In this document: one piece after another, positions 45,919 to 57,546 of the stretch
Layout: each line of letters opens with the position of its first letter
Position numbering within the stretch: the stretch's first letter is position 1
Origin: Takashimella koratensis
Taxonomy: Eukaryota; Basidiomycota; Tremellomycetes; Trichosporonales; Tetragoniomycetaceae
Length of the DNA stretch: 64,000 nucleotides
Direction: 5' to 3'
Assembly (NCBI GenBank): GCA_003116875.1
Contig: BCKT01000016.1
Coordinates: 384,051-448,050 of the forward strand
Position numbers and translations under genes: made by a program
The notes under the pieces: generated by a model
The model's input: the letters and a program-made list of their open reading frames with translations, nothing else
Told to the model about the DNA's origin: nothing
Databases searched by the model: none

Positions 45919-48900
45919 ATGTCCCTCCCTCCTCCATCCTCCGCGTACCCTCCCCTGCCCAAGGGCGCGACCGCCCTCCCGCCCTTCCCCCAGCTCCTGC
46001 ACTTCCACGAGTCCCCTCCGCCCTCCCGCGCTTTCTCCGCCGACCTCGAGACCGATGAGCTCGTCATGAGCCCCGACGAAGACGAGCTCGACGACCTGCC
46101 AGCATCGACCACCGGTACCGGTCCCGCTACCGAGGGCGCGACAGGTGCAGGCGCGGGCAAAGATGGGAAAAAGGAGAGAAAACCTCACGCAACAAGGAGA
46201 AGAGTCGTACAGAGTTGCTCAGAGTGTAGGAGGAGGAAAATCAAGTGTGATAAAAAGTTTCCATGTGGACCTTGTATCCTCCGTTCAGACCAGGCAAGGT
46301 GTCATGAAGTTGGCACGGTGAGTGGTGGTCACTGGATTTTTGCAACACAGCTGATAGTTCTCTCCGCTCGTTTAAGGCTGAGAAACACCTCGTCGCTTCA
46401 TCAAACTTTGCAACTACCGCAGACCTCGCCAACCTCGCTCATCGACTTGACGCCGTCGAAGCTGCCTTGGTCAAATCCGGCGCGCTCATCCCTGCCGACC
46501 TGGAAGAGTTTCTCATTCAGATCCGCTCTGGTATCCCCCCTCCCGAGCCCTCAACAGAGCCTGTCCCGGCTCCACCTCAGCGCCAGGCTTCTACGACTCA
46601 GCCGATCGTTGGCCCGGGTCAGCCGCAGAACGACGACGACTTGAGCGATACCGAGGGCGCCGCACTTACTCTCGAACACCTCGCGTTTGGTAGGTCCCGC
46701 GTTGACGGGGGACACAGCCTACCTGTCTTTGGCGGGCGCAAGGCGTCGTCCGTCAGTCGACCCGTCTCGGGCCACAACTACCACCTCAGCAAATCCGGCG
46801 CTGCCGCTGGCGAGTCACCCTCTGGTCCCACCCCCGGCCCCGATGGATGGTCTGGATCACCCGTAGGCCCCGGCCCTTCGTCGCTACGAAAATCTAGCTT
46901 GCGCCAGGACAGCATCGATAGTAAACCGATGATCGTGATGAGTCGGGAAGAACGAACCACCCGGCTCTTGGCGATCGCAGAGACCATGGACCCAATGGAT
47001 ATCTTCGACATGCACACAAAACGCACAGATATCGTCCTACTCGCAATGACCAAGGTGCTACCTGTTCGAGAGAGGGGCGAGCTGCTTGTTCACACGTATC
47101 TCGAACGAGTCGATTGGCTTCATAGATGTAAGCAGTCTAGAGAGGCCAAAACTGATACCAGGTTTCCACGTTCCCACATTTCTCAATCAATGTCAAGACC
47201 TCTGGGCGCTTCCTCTGGACCGAGTGGTGCACGAGATCTCAATGCCGTTTGTCGCTCTCTACCTTGTGGTGTGTACCCTCGGTCTCCACTTTATGGACTC
47301 CGACGAGGTCGCCAAGCACTTCACACTCGACGAGGCACACACGTTGCCGGATATGTGGTACAGCGCTGCTCGGTCAGCTCAATGGTCGAGCGATTTCATC
47401 GGGACTCATACCCTCGAGAGTCTGCAGACGATCATCCTCATGAGCGTGTTGATGAACAACCGTGATCGCGCGGATGCGGCGTGGGCCCTTCTCGGCGCGG
47501 CTATCAAGGTATGTGTACAAGCTGTGTCGCTTGTGGCCCCAGCTGACAAATCCAGATGGCGCAAGGGCTAGGCCTCTCGCGACTCGGCGCAGAACAGCAA
47601 GACGTCGATGGCAGGGGCCTGCCTATGTGGAAGGGTCGATGGGAGAGCTTGATCCAGCGTGAAGTCGGTCGTAGGATCTGGTGGAATCTCGTCTTTCTCG
47701 ATTGGGCCCTCGCGCCTAGCTACAACTATGCGTGTAGTATCCAGCCCGACCAAAGTAGGTCCACCGAACAGGGAGATGCCTCATCCCACTTGCGACGATG
47801 CAATACTAATCCTTCCTAGTCAAGACAGCGCTCCCTGCAAACGTCGAGGACAAAGACCTGATCGATGGCGAACCTCTACGAGCGCAACCTTCGAGTGTAC
47901 GCACAGGGATGTCGTTCCAGCTTGCCAAACTCAAGTTTGCCGAAATCTCCCAGCGCCAGATCTGGCAAGCGAACAACAACAACCACCCGCCTTATTCTTT
48001 CGTGTATGTCGGGCACTCCCTTCCGTACCTGCCTTGCAGATGGTCCTCGGCTCCTCAGGGCTTAGCTGACATCCCACAGGCTCAGCGTCGATCGCGAACT
48101 CCGAAAAGCCATGCTTGAACTTCCTGCCTTCTTCCAACCAGAAGCTGCGTCCAGGGCCGGTCCACTCCCGCGAGACCCAAAGGCGCTCGTAGAGCACTAC
48201 GAGAACTTGACGCTGTCACTTGCGATTCATTCGAGGATGCTTAGACTTCACCGACCTTGGCTGTCGCGAGGGTACGAGGATGACCGGTGAGTCTGGTTCG
48301 ATTGCTAGCTCAAATCTCGTGTAAGGATCTTCGCTAATTTTAATGTGTCCTCGTGGGTCTTTCGACAGCTTTGCCTACTCCAAGGAACAATGTATTCGAG
48401 CAGCACGAGCCAGTCTGCGTATGATGTCGGATACCTCTGGTGTCGCGCGCTTCTTGGAGAAGTGGTGGTAGGTTTGATCTAGCTCGGAAACGCACCTCGT
48501 ATATGAACCAAACTGACAACGCAGGATCCCGCTGTTCTACGTGACCGTCTCGGGCATGGTCGTGATCATCGATCTCTTGGTGAGTTATTCACAAGTCGAG
48601 AGTAGAGATCAAAATGCTGACGACCTCTGCAGAAAACCGCCAAGCGAGAGATGAAGACCAAAGCAACCGATGAGAAGATAAAAGAGGTCAAGGGTGCGCT
48701 GGACCAAATGAGGTAAGCCCCAGGCTCAAGATTGAACATGTCCCTCGACATCACCATTAACGACCCAGGCACATATCGGAGACCTCGATTCCCGCTCGCG
48801 CTGCTATCAAAGTCATGGATTTTTTGCTCGGTAAGTCGCTCTATTCCCGCTCTGCTCAGTCGCTAATCCCCACAGTCGAGGTCGAGGACCGACGACGACC

Positions 48901-49963
48901 TGGCTCGTCGTCACTTGGCAAGCGCAAAGCCCCACCTGGTGGTGCCGGTGCCGAGTCCGCCGACGCTGCCGACGACGAGGAACACAACTTGCAGCGCGCG
49001 GTCAAACGACTCATCCGCCAAGCCCAGCTAGAGGCGGACTCTCCTTCCTCCGCATCCAACTCGTTCGTCTCCCCTTCGTCAGAGACCAACCACCCTGCTC
49101 CCCCTGGTAGCGGTACGAGTGGTGGGCAGCACGCGACGCCGCCAGCGAGCGCGGGGCTCGAGCCCACCCCTGAACGACCAGTCTTTGGCGCCTATCCGAT
49201 GCCGCCTCCGTTCGTTCAGGGTGCTTCTGACCCCTTCGGCCTCGGCATGATGGACTCGACTAACGGTGGCGTGTCCGCTCCTCAAGTTGGCGGAATCAAC
49301 ACGCCCACCTCAGGCCCACTCGCAAGTCAACAACAACACCAGATCCAACCGTCTGTCCAGTTCCCAGCAAACGCGACGAACCCAACCTCCAACCCGCTCA
49401 ACTACGACTACGTTGCGCAATACTTGATGCCATTCGAACCTACCGCCGCCTCCCGCTCTGGGCCAATCAACAACGGTGGGAATGTTGCGCCTAATTTCCC
49501 TCCATTCATTTTCGATAACGCAGCGTTCATGGCCGCTCCTCCCAACTCGAACTCTCAGCCTCAACTCGACTCGACGGTTGAATCGATTCTCGCGAATTAC
49601 TTCCCTTCGACACCAGGTGCGTCCGGCGCCTCGAGGGGTGGAGACGAGTTAGGATCCGCTGCACTTCCACAGGTGCCCGATGATTTCTTGAGTCGCGTGT
49701 TCAGTTTCTCGTGGGAGGGCGCAGCGGGAGGTGGTGGTGTGGGTGGGGCAGGAGGGAGTGCGGGCGGAGCTGGCGGAGGTGGCGGAGGTGGTGAACAAGG
49801 GTCGACACCAAGTGGACAGGGAGGAAGAGGTCAACAGATCTCACCGATTCAGAGTAGGCAGCCGCAGAATGGAGTGCAGCAACAGGGACAGGGTCAAGGT
49901 ACTCAGCAGCAAGGTCAAGGTAACGCTTATTCCTGGTCCTCAAACCATGGTTGGATGGCGTAG
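45919..49963 (+). CDS. large Zn2Cys6 transcription factor
   Basis: Nuclear regulator with the zinc cluster near residue 95: CSECRRRKIKC, then PCGPC and ARC, giving C-x2-C-x6-C-x5-C-x2-C-x8-C. It is preceded by a basic KKERKPHATRRRVVQS stretch. A coiled region (LANLAHRLDAVEAAL) could dimerise. The fungal_trans domain starts around DIFDMHTKRTDIVLLAMTKV and includes VGRRIWWNLVFLDWALAPSY, LRLHRPWLSRGY and KVMDFLL. The C-terminal third is low-complexity: Gly/Gln/Ser/Pro-rich with GGGGVGG and GQGQG runs, likely an activation domain. About ten introns, all in the 5' two thirds; the last exon is over 1 kb. Target genes unknown. It is separate from the catabolic cluster. Confidence 0.88.
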
Positions 49964-50389
49964 GGTATCTTGAGGCCATCTCCAGGCTGTCCTTCATCTG
50001 CTGCTGGCTTGGGTCGGGTCGTGAATAGGATCAAGTGGTTTAGAATATACGCCATATATAATCGACGAAACGCTCATATGCATTTCATCTTATTGGTCTT
50101 CACGAGTCAGTTCTTGCGTGTATCGATCTGAGGCTACGGGAGTTTCACAGTTCGCTCGAGGGGTTTTGATCTGGAGGATTTGGTTGTGTGGAAGACGGAG
50201 ACCTAATGGACAAGTTGAATCGAGTTGATGAGATGTGCATGAGATGTGAATGAAAAGTGTCCGATGAATATGCAATGGCGCCTATACCTCTTCCATCTTT
50301 GCTCTTCTTCCTCCCTCCACAGCCTACACCCTATCTTTACCACTCCGCTCCTCCCCCTCGCCCTCCTCCGTCCCCTCCGCTCGCTTCGC
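49964..50389. other. convergent 3' flanks
   Basis: 426 bp between the Zn2Cys6 gene (+) and the tyrosyl-tRNA synthetase gene (-). C/T-rich on the plus strand from about 50280 to 50390. No gene is seen. Confidence 0.55.
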
Positions 50390-52834
50390 TCAATCCCTAT
50401 CCAAATAAAAAACAACGGCATCCCTCGTCCCTCTTCTCAGTACAACTACATGTCCATCGATCAAATCGGTCAACGAGATCTCACGCCTGGGGTCGGTGAT
50501 CGCCAAGTCGTTCAAGTACATCCCACCTGAAGAAATGAGGCGAGCTGCTTCGTCTAGGTACCCGATATCGAGCGAAACGAGTTTCGATGAAGCACATGGG
50601 AGATAGAGGTGAAGGGATGAGGTCAGAGTCAAACCAATTGAAGAGTCATCATCAGCGCTGGTCTAAAGTCCACAAAAAACCTGGGTCGACTCTACTCACT
50701 TCTCGACTTGCACAACCCGTGCGTCACGGCAAGTTTTGACACAGGTACACCCTTGACATCTCGTTTATGAATACGCACGAACCGTCCCGGTTGACCCGAC
50801 GCCGAGGGTTCTGAGGGATTTGATCCGCTAGTGCTGCTGGATCCGCCAGTGAACGCGGCGAGGACGTCAGATGCCCGAAGAGATCGAGGAGATGTCGAGT
50901 AAAGGGCAGTCGCTATGGTCTGTGCGTGGGTAACCGCGTCGCCTGTTGGTCGGATCGCAGATCGCAGGATCGTACGTCGAATTGAGTACAAAGAAAGTGC
51001 CCAGGTAATGAGGTTGGGTGATCGCGTGTTTGGTCAGCACCACAAGTTTGGTGAACAGAGAAATAGATAGGGATTTAAGTAGAGTGGGAAAGACATAGGT
51101 ATAAAGAGTAACCGGGAGAATAACGTACGGCCATGTACGAGTTCTGTGACTTCCTCTGCTAGTATCTTTTGCGCGGTTCGTAGCTTTGGTGTCCGCTACG
51201 AAAGGAGTCAGCTCTACCTGGATAAGAGAATACCAAGATACCACCTATCCCGCCTCGATTCGCCTGACTCACGTTGTGTTCATTCATCACCTCCTTGATC
51301 GTCTCGAGAGGAAGACAAGTCAATGCGCCGAGGTACTTGTGCACGTCTGCGTCTTCGGCTCGATAAAAGAACTGCACCACGTGTTCGACCCCAATCATCA
51401 GCCTGCGTTTCCTCTCCCCTTTTTCACCACGTTCTCCTCTCATTACCAAAGTTCTCAGTATCAACTCACCTGGTAGAAATCGGAGACACTGGTACGTGTT
51501 GGATCAAGCCAAACGGCGTTCCCTGCGCTTTTCCCAAACTTCTCTCCCGAGCTCGTAGTGAGCAACGGCATTGTCAACCCGTACGCGTCGCTTCCTTTGC
51601 CCGCAGCTTCCTTCTTCTGTGCCTCTACCGGCTCTGCCAATTCCGCATCACTTCGCATCCGCCGGATAAGGTCGATACCAGCCACAATGTTCCCCCATTG
51701 GTCCGACCCCCCAAGCTGTACCGTAACCCCGCGGTTTCGATGAAGATGCGCAAAGTCGTGTGCCTGGAGGAGCTGGTACGAAAATTCGGTGAACGAGATA
51801 CCTGCGTCGGAATCAAGTCGGTTTCGAACACTATAAGGAGTTACATGTCAGTGGATGTCCTTACCTGGAAGTGGATGATAGAGGCGCTTTGATACCGCGG
51901 GGAGAAAGGAAAGGCAAGTTGAGGATCTTTGCGAAATGGGAAGAGACGACTCACCTGTCACGTTGGAGCATGACATTGACTCGTGCGAGTTTCCCCACAT
52001 CCCTCAGGAAATCGATCAACGACACTGGACCTGTCCAATCCAAATTATTCACTACCGTCACCCACTCTGCTCCTCTCCTTCTCTCTACCTCTCCTCCCTG
52101 TGTCCCATGCCCTTCGCCCTGTCCGCTCGCTACCCCTACCCGCGGTCGAAGCTCGTCGATCCCGCCTATCCGCCGACGAGCCGCGTACTCTGTCGCCGAA
52201 TCGAAGAAACTCTCCACTTGCGCTGTTATTCGAGACACATTATGGTTCAGTTCAGCAGGTGAGAGCGCTTTACGCTCAGTGCTTCGACCAGAGGGGTCGC
52301 CGATGGATCCGGTGGCTCCGCCGATCTGAACAGTTAGCTGGGCTTGGGAGAGACACAGAGCAAGAAACGAAGAGGTGCGAAGGGAGGAGGATGTGAGGGA
52401 AGGAGAGGTTAAAGGAGGAAGGAAAGAAAGAGAGACACGTACAAGTGCGAAGCTGTGATGGCCGGCGAGAGAGAAATGGAGCAAACCCATGAGAGGAAGC
52501 AAGTTCCCGACGTGCAAACTGGACGCAGACGGGTCAACGCCAGCGTACACTCCCGTTGGCGTAGACAAGTGTGTAGAGAGGTTTGGACTAAAGCGAGCAC
52601 ACCATATGGCAGAGGGATTGATTCGTCGAGACCAAGAGTATCAGCTAGGGCTCTAGAGATTGACTAGAGGTGGAGGTCGAAGTGAGAAGGGGACAGGACT
52701 CACCTCGTGCTGGCTGCTAGGAGACCCCGCTGCTCGAGCTCATCTAATAGCCTCGAACCCATGGACGAACGTGACGCCGTACCCGAGTACGCGCGCCGAG
52801 CTGCACCGAGCGATAGGCGGAGCGACGTCCGCAT
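50390..52834 (-). CDS. MSY1: mitochondrial tyrosyl-tRNA synthetase
   Basis: Class I synthetase charging mitochondrial tRNA-Tyr. The start at 52834 gives [20 protein letters not shown], a classic Arg/Ser/Ala-rich presequence; an upstream in-frame ATG at 52945 gives a less likely extension. Core motifs: [15 protein letters not shown] (HIGH-type), [45 protein letters not shown], and [15 protein letters not shown] (KMSKS-type). After [22 protein letters not shown], the C-terminal S4 RNA-binding domain reads [18 protein letters not shown] to the stop. About nine introns. Bacterial-type domain order supports the mitochondrial rather than the cytosolic enzyme. Confidence 0.9.
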
Positions 52835-52930
52835 GTCTACGGACCAGAGAAGCCAGAGAAGTGGGGAGGTTGTAGATAGGTCAATGCGACCACTGGATCT
52901 TTTTCGACTTTGATGCTTCCATGACAAGTC

Positions 52931-52949
52931 CCACGTGGCATCCACGTGG
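52931..52949. promoter_or_regulatory. twin CCACGTGG palindromes
   Basis: Two perfect copies of the 8-bp palindrome CCACGTGG separated by CAT, about 100 bp upstream of the MSY1 start. CACGTG is the core of bHLH (Cbf1-type) sites. Confidence 0.6.
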
Positions 52950-52988
52950 TTTAGATAAACAACCCTCTGTCTATATATCCACTACATC

Positions 52989-53129
52989 CTACTTGGCTAT
53001 CTCCTTCTCCTCGAGCATCTTCTTATACTCTTCATTAGCCTTGGCCCAGGATGATACCCCTGTAATGGACTTCCACCACCGCGTCACATCGGGCGACGAT
53101 CCGTCCACCAAACCCGGTGCTCCGCCGAG
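52989..53129 (-). other. duplicated terminal exon of a phi-like GST
   Basis: An intact 46-codon frame plus stop, preceded by a usable acceptor (CTGAC branch point, then GTGAAG). It reads LGGAPGLVDGSSPDV, then WWKSI, SWAKANEEY and a Lys/Glu-rich end EIAK. It is a clear copy of the last exon of the GST gene just upstream (LGVAPGLVDGSLPHV...). No matching 5' exons lie between it and that gene's stop, so it is either an alternative last exon spliced to the upstream gene or the remnant of a fourth GST copy. No frame-disrupting mutation is visible. Confidence 0.7.
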
Positions 53130-53321
53130 CTTCACGATTCAAATACCGTCAGCATGGGTTCGCGTCTTGTCTTTTGGACTACACGGAGGCTGCTTGAACC
53201 ACCATTGCATCTACTGTATCTACATCTTCAATCTTTTCATTCATTGCCCCGTCGTCTCATTCACCTACGCTACTACATCTCTCTTCTCACAAACGAGGTC
53301 TTGTCTCGACTAGTCTCAACT

Positions 53322-54657
53322 CTACTTGGCCATGTCAGCGAGCATCTTGTTCCTGAGCTCGTTGGCCTTCTCCCACGACGGAAGCGCGGCGAGCTCTGTC
53401 CACCACTTGGCGACGTGGGGAAGCGACCCGTCAACGAGACCCGGGGCGACACCGAGCTGCGGTTGTCAGCACAGTTTCATGGGTGGTTCACGACGTGCTT
53501 TCCCTCAACAAAGTCCAAGGCCAAGCACTCAGCCGCAGTATACTCACGTCCGCGGCCATCTGGGCGTAAGGGAGGTGGTACAAGTCCGCGAGGGTGAGTT
53601 TGTCCCCCGCAATGTACTTGGTCTTGGAGAGGATCCTCTCGTACCCCTCGAGTCGGTTCTGGAGCTTGGCCTTGTTGGCAGCGACGTTGGCGTCGTTGGT
53701 GGTCAATCCCCTCCTGCGTGCCGTCAGCGTCTTTTCTGCAGTTTCGTCCGAAACCTTTGATAGGGGAAAGGAAAGAGCGTACCTGGGGCCAAAGACAAGC
53801 TCGAACGCAAGCTTGGCAGCGTGGTCGTCAAAGTTGGCCTGCTCGACAGAACATGCGTTCTCAAATTTGGCCCAAGCGACGAGGTCGGATGGGTTCGGCA
53901 TGAGCGGGGAGTTGGTCTTGAGCGCGAGGTCTGGACGGGTCAGCAGGTACCTGGGGCGAGGACGTGGATGGCGATGAGAGAGGGAGGAGGGGGGTTTCAT
54001 GGATGGGTGATCGCAGAGAAAGACGGAGAGGAACGCCGGGGCTGAGGTGATGCCAGTGGGAGTGCAACTTACATTTGGCAATCGCGCGCGACTCGTAGAG
54101 GACTACACCGTTCTCATTGTCGACGAGGTACGGCATCTGCCCAAACGGCTGGTTCTCGAGCCACTCGGGGGTCTTGGTTGCCTCGAAGGGGGCGATCTCG
54201 ATCTTGAGGTCTACAGGTGGGCGGGGGGTATTGTCGGGTTCGAAAAGGGGCAAAGGCGGGATGAAGCGTAGGTACGAGGGGGGGGGGGGGGGGGTAGGTA
54301 AGTCGAGGGAAGGTGGAGGTGGTCAGTTCGATCGAGAGGATGGCAAGAGTCAAAGCGGATGGAGAGGCGAGAGTTGAGGAGGAGCTTACCGTCGTAGATG
54401 CCAGCCTCGGCGGCGCAGACGAGGACGCGACGAGTGCACTGGTGTGGTCAGCCACGGAAGGGGACATCACGGCACGACGAGAGCAGCGAGGAGAGGGCGA
54501 GGGCGTGACAATAGGAGGCGCACAGCGACCAGGTAGATGGAGCTGAGGATGGTGGAGGGCGAATTCGTGAGGGGAAAAGGTCAAGGAGAGAGGAGACAGC
54601 TGAGACGTCTGCCAGACTCACAGTCGACATGGGGTTTCCGTGGAGAGTGAAAGACAT
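53322..54657 (-). CDS. phi-like glutathione S-transferase, array copy 1
   Basis: Cytosolic GST. Exon 1 encodes MSFTLHGNPMST, then CTRRVLVCAAEAG; the STCTRRV segment matches the phi-class active-site Ser/Thr region. TKTPEWLENQPFGQMPYLVD is the cis-Pro loop, ESRAIAKYLA the glutathione-binding motif, and the C-terminal helical domain includes YIAGDKLTLADLYHLPY. The last exon ends MLADMAK. Six introns. One holds a 17-base C run on the coding strand, and the YLA junction uses acceptor GTCCAG. It is the leftmost of three same-strand tandem copies and has a duplicated last exon downstream at 52989-53129. Confidence 0.88.
54278..54294. repeat. G17 homopolymer (C17 on the GST coding strand)
   Basis: Run of 17 G within an intron of GST copy 1; length uncertain because of slippage. 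Confidence 0.8.
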
Positions 54658-55286
54658 GGCTGTTGGCGTTGCTGCGACGTTGAAGAGTGGTATGATGAGC
54701 TGGTGAGCTGGTGCACGAGAGTGAAGAGTAAAAGCGAAGAGACAGCTGCTCACGTATTGCTGAGGTGATATATATAGAAGACAATGGATCGACAAGAAGG
54801 CCAGATGGTACTCGATATGGTAGATATACCTCTCTGGCTCTACCAAAAAGGGGGATGTCGTCGCGACTCCGGAAGATACGGAGAGAGTGGCGCGCAGAGC
54901 TCAGGGTTAGCCACGTGGAGCTGATTAAACACTGAGAAGGATTGCTCAGCAACCCCGAGGCAGGGGTAGGCTCCAGCGCGTCTTGAGAGTAAGGGAGGTG
55001 ATAGGCTCGCGATGGGGGAGAGGTTTGGGCTTGGCAGGGGTAAGCGAGTGGGTGAGGGAGCTAGGAGGGGAGGGAGGTGTACAAAAGAGAAGGAAAAGCG
55101 AAAGGAGAGGCGAAGATCATCATTTGCCTGGGGTAAGCCTGCAGTGTGGCAGGAATTGATCAAACGCAAATGCATGCATCAAGAGACACGGCCATCTTAT
55201 TGCAACCGCGTCTTATCTTCTTCTGCTGCCATACGCCAGACCTCAATTCTTACCCCGACTCATGTTTTGAACAGAACATCCCCGGC
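54658..55286. promoter_or_regulatory. GST copy 1 promoter and GST copy 2 3' flank
   Basis: 629 bp. TATATATAG at about 54770 is a likely TATA box for copy 1. No gene is seen. Confidence 0.5.
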
Positions 55287-56526
55287 TTACGCCTTGTGGA
55301 GGTTACGAAGCGGCTCGTTGGCCTTCTCCCAGCACGGAAGGGAGCCAACTTCTTTCCACCACCTCGCGAGGTTGGGGAGGGACCCGTCGGTCAGCTGCGG
55401 GATCTTGCCAGTCTGGGCGCGGTGTCAGTTGTTGTCGTGCACACCACTCTCCAAGGTAGAGCTGAGCATGAGTAGAGAAGAAAAAGCGCGGATATAGAGA
55501 TATGGGCTCACCTTGTAGGTCAAGTTGCCGTAGGGAAGGTGGAACAGGTCCACCAAGGTGAGTTTGTCTCCCGCGACGTAGGTGGACTTGGCAAGCATCC
55601 GGTCGTACCCCTCAAGCTTCTTGGCAAGGGTGGCGGTGAGGGCTTCAACTGCAGCCTCATCCGTCTTTCCGCCAAACCTAAGGTATGTGAGTTCATGTAC
55701 TTTGAAGGCAAACGATGGGTTGGGTATAGGTACGGAAGTGGAGGAGAAACCTGGTAGAGACATGATTACTTACTGAGGCTTGAAGACGATCTCAGAGACG
55801 AGCTTGGAAGCCGACTCGTCAAAGTCGGACTGCTCGACAGACGCCGCCCGGTCGAAGAGCGCGGTGGCTTCGACGTCGGTCTCGGACGGAATGGACTCGG
55901 ATCCGACCTTGCGCGCAATGTCTATGAGGGAGTCAGACGATGTCTCTATCAAGGGTCTTGATCTGGAATGGTGAAGGGGCAGTGTAGGCGCGGTGTGGAT
56001 GCGAAGGGCAAACCCAGTGGGGGGGAGCAAAGGTGGAAGGTTGGGGAGAGACACGTACAACGGCAAATGGCACGAGACTCGTACAAGACAAAGCCCGTCT
56101 CGTTGTCGATCATGTAAGGCATCTGACCAAACGGCTGGTTCTCGAACCACTCGGGGGTCTTGGTCTCGTGGAAGTCGTGGGTGATGAGCTCGACCTCTGC
56201 GGGTGGGCGTTAGCGGATCCATCAAGAGGTGAGGGAAAGAGGAGGGGTAGAAGGGGGAGTAGGAAGATGGGGAGAGAAAGAAGAGTGAATGAGGTAGAAG
56301 GGTCAGCACACAGGACGAGAGAGACGTACGGTCCCATGCGCCGATGTGGGCGACGACCGCGAGGATTCGGCGAGAGCACTGGACATGTCAGCTAGAATGT
56401 CAAGATATTCAAGCAAGACACGTTGACAAAGTCGATTGGAGACAGAGAAGAAGCGAAGAGAAGGAAAAAGTGGCCGGTCTGACTCACGGTGGAGTAAGCG
56501 TGACCGTGAATGGTGAACTGCGGCAT
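55287..56526 (-). CDS. phi-like glutathione S-transferase, array copy 2
   Basis: Same exon plan as its neighbours. MPQFTIHGHAYST, CSRRILAVVAHIGAWD, then TKTPEWFENQPFGQMPYMID, LYESRAICR, the helical domain with EQSDFDESASKL and YVAGDKLTLVDLFHLPYGN, and a last exon ending WWKEVGSLPCWEKANEPLRNLHKA. The Ser-Thr-Cys-Ser-Arg-Arg active-site segment is intact. Closer to copy 3 than to copy 1 by the shared MPQFT start and CWxKANEPLR end. Substrate unknown; such expanded arrays usually serve xenobiotic or peroxide detoxification. Confidence 0.88.
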
Positions 56527-57091
56527 GGTGCGTTGACTAGGCTGTTATGGGAGTGGAGTGGTCGGGGTAGAGAGTTGGTTGGTTTGAGATGAGAGAAGAG
56601 TTGGGAGCTCAAGGGCAGCTTTTTATACCTTGAACACCTCGACCTCTCGACCACCTGCTGACTTGAGCGAGTCGCGACTGGAAGCGTGAAGCGGCCTCGG
56701 TCATTGTCAACCCCGACGGCAGCCTTAGTGAGCAAACAAAGGTTCATGACCCCAACCCCCTTGATCATTATGTCGACCTGAACCGAACAGCCCACCGAGC
56801 ACCGCCTACCCCCAATCCCAATACACACCCTTCACGTGCCCCTAGCATCCCTTTGGATTCACAAAATCTGACTCATGATCCATCACTGCCACCGTGCCAC
56901 TCAATCCCCCTCCTGATCGGCGCCCTCTCCTCTACACTCTATCTTCGCCCAATCGGGCAATAATCGACATTTCGTCTTATTCAGGCGTGGGAAAAACGGA
57001 CACAGGGGGTTGTCATCTTCCCCTCGGACTTGCCCCTTTGAGCAATTCGGAAGTCCGAGCGCTGAACCTGTCAGGAAAAGGGGATGTGGGA

Positions 57092-57167
57092 TTGACCGAG
57101 CCTATGATGGGATCGGGGCGGTATGCGTTGGGTAAGAAAGAAGAATACCAAGCGAGGCTGATGGGGC
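57092..57167. repeat. diverged direct repeat, copy A
   Basis: Starts TTGACCGAGCCTATGATGGG and continues with matching blocks to copy B about 127 bp downstream (CTATGATGGGAT, GCGAGGC). Confidence 0.65.
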
Positions 57168-57218
57168 GGGAACCAATTGGGACCAATTAAAGCGGAGGAG
57201 TTGAGTGGAATTTAGGTA

Positions 57219-57297
57219 CTTGACCGAAGCTATGATGGGATTGGGACGATACGCACCGAGTAGGAAACAAAATAAACACAGCGAGGCCGACGGAGAG
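57219..57297. repeat. diverged direct repeat, copy B
   Basis: Starts CTTGACCGAAGCTATGATGG; differs from copy A by scattered substitutions and small indels. Confidence 0.65.
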
Positions 57298-57546
57298 ACT
57301 AGATAGCCAAGACAGCTCTTAGGCAATCTAGGGAAGGAGGTTTACACAGGTTGGTCATCTTCGGTCTTCGGCGACACCCCAGTCGATCAATACACGTCTG
57401 CATACAAACGCGGCGCAGTCTGCTGACTTGAATGATTCTCAAGGGCGCGGACAGACGGACGGGACATCCTTTACATCTTAACATTGCTTCTAGCAAATTG
57501 ATTCCGCTCAAGTCTGGAGACCGAGTAGCTCGTTGGGAACATTGTT

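Larger units (their letters stand above)
56527..57546. other. GST copy 2 promoter and downstream spacer with a diverged direct repeat
   Basis: 1.02 kb without a supported gene. It contains two diverged direct copies of a segment of about 75 bp (57092-57167 and 57219-57297). Short open frames lack any family motif. Confidence 0.5.

Noticed and set aside
45724..46644. Long plus-strand frame starting in the CA microsatellite
   Set aside because: It overlaps and joins the true zinc-cluster frame beginning at 45919; the upstream His/Thr part is translated microsatellite, and the part after about 46320 is intron and wrong frame.
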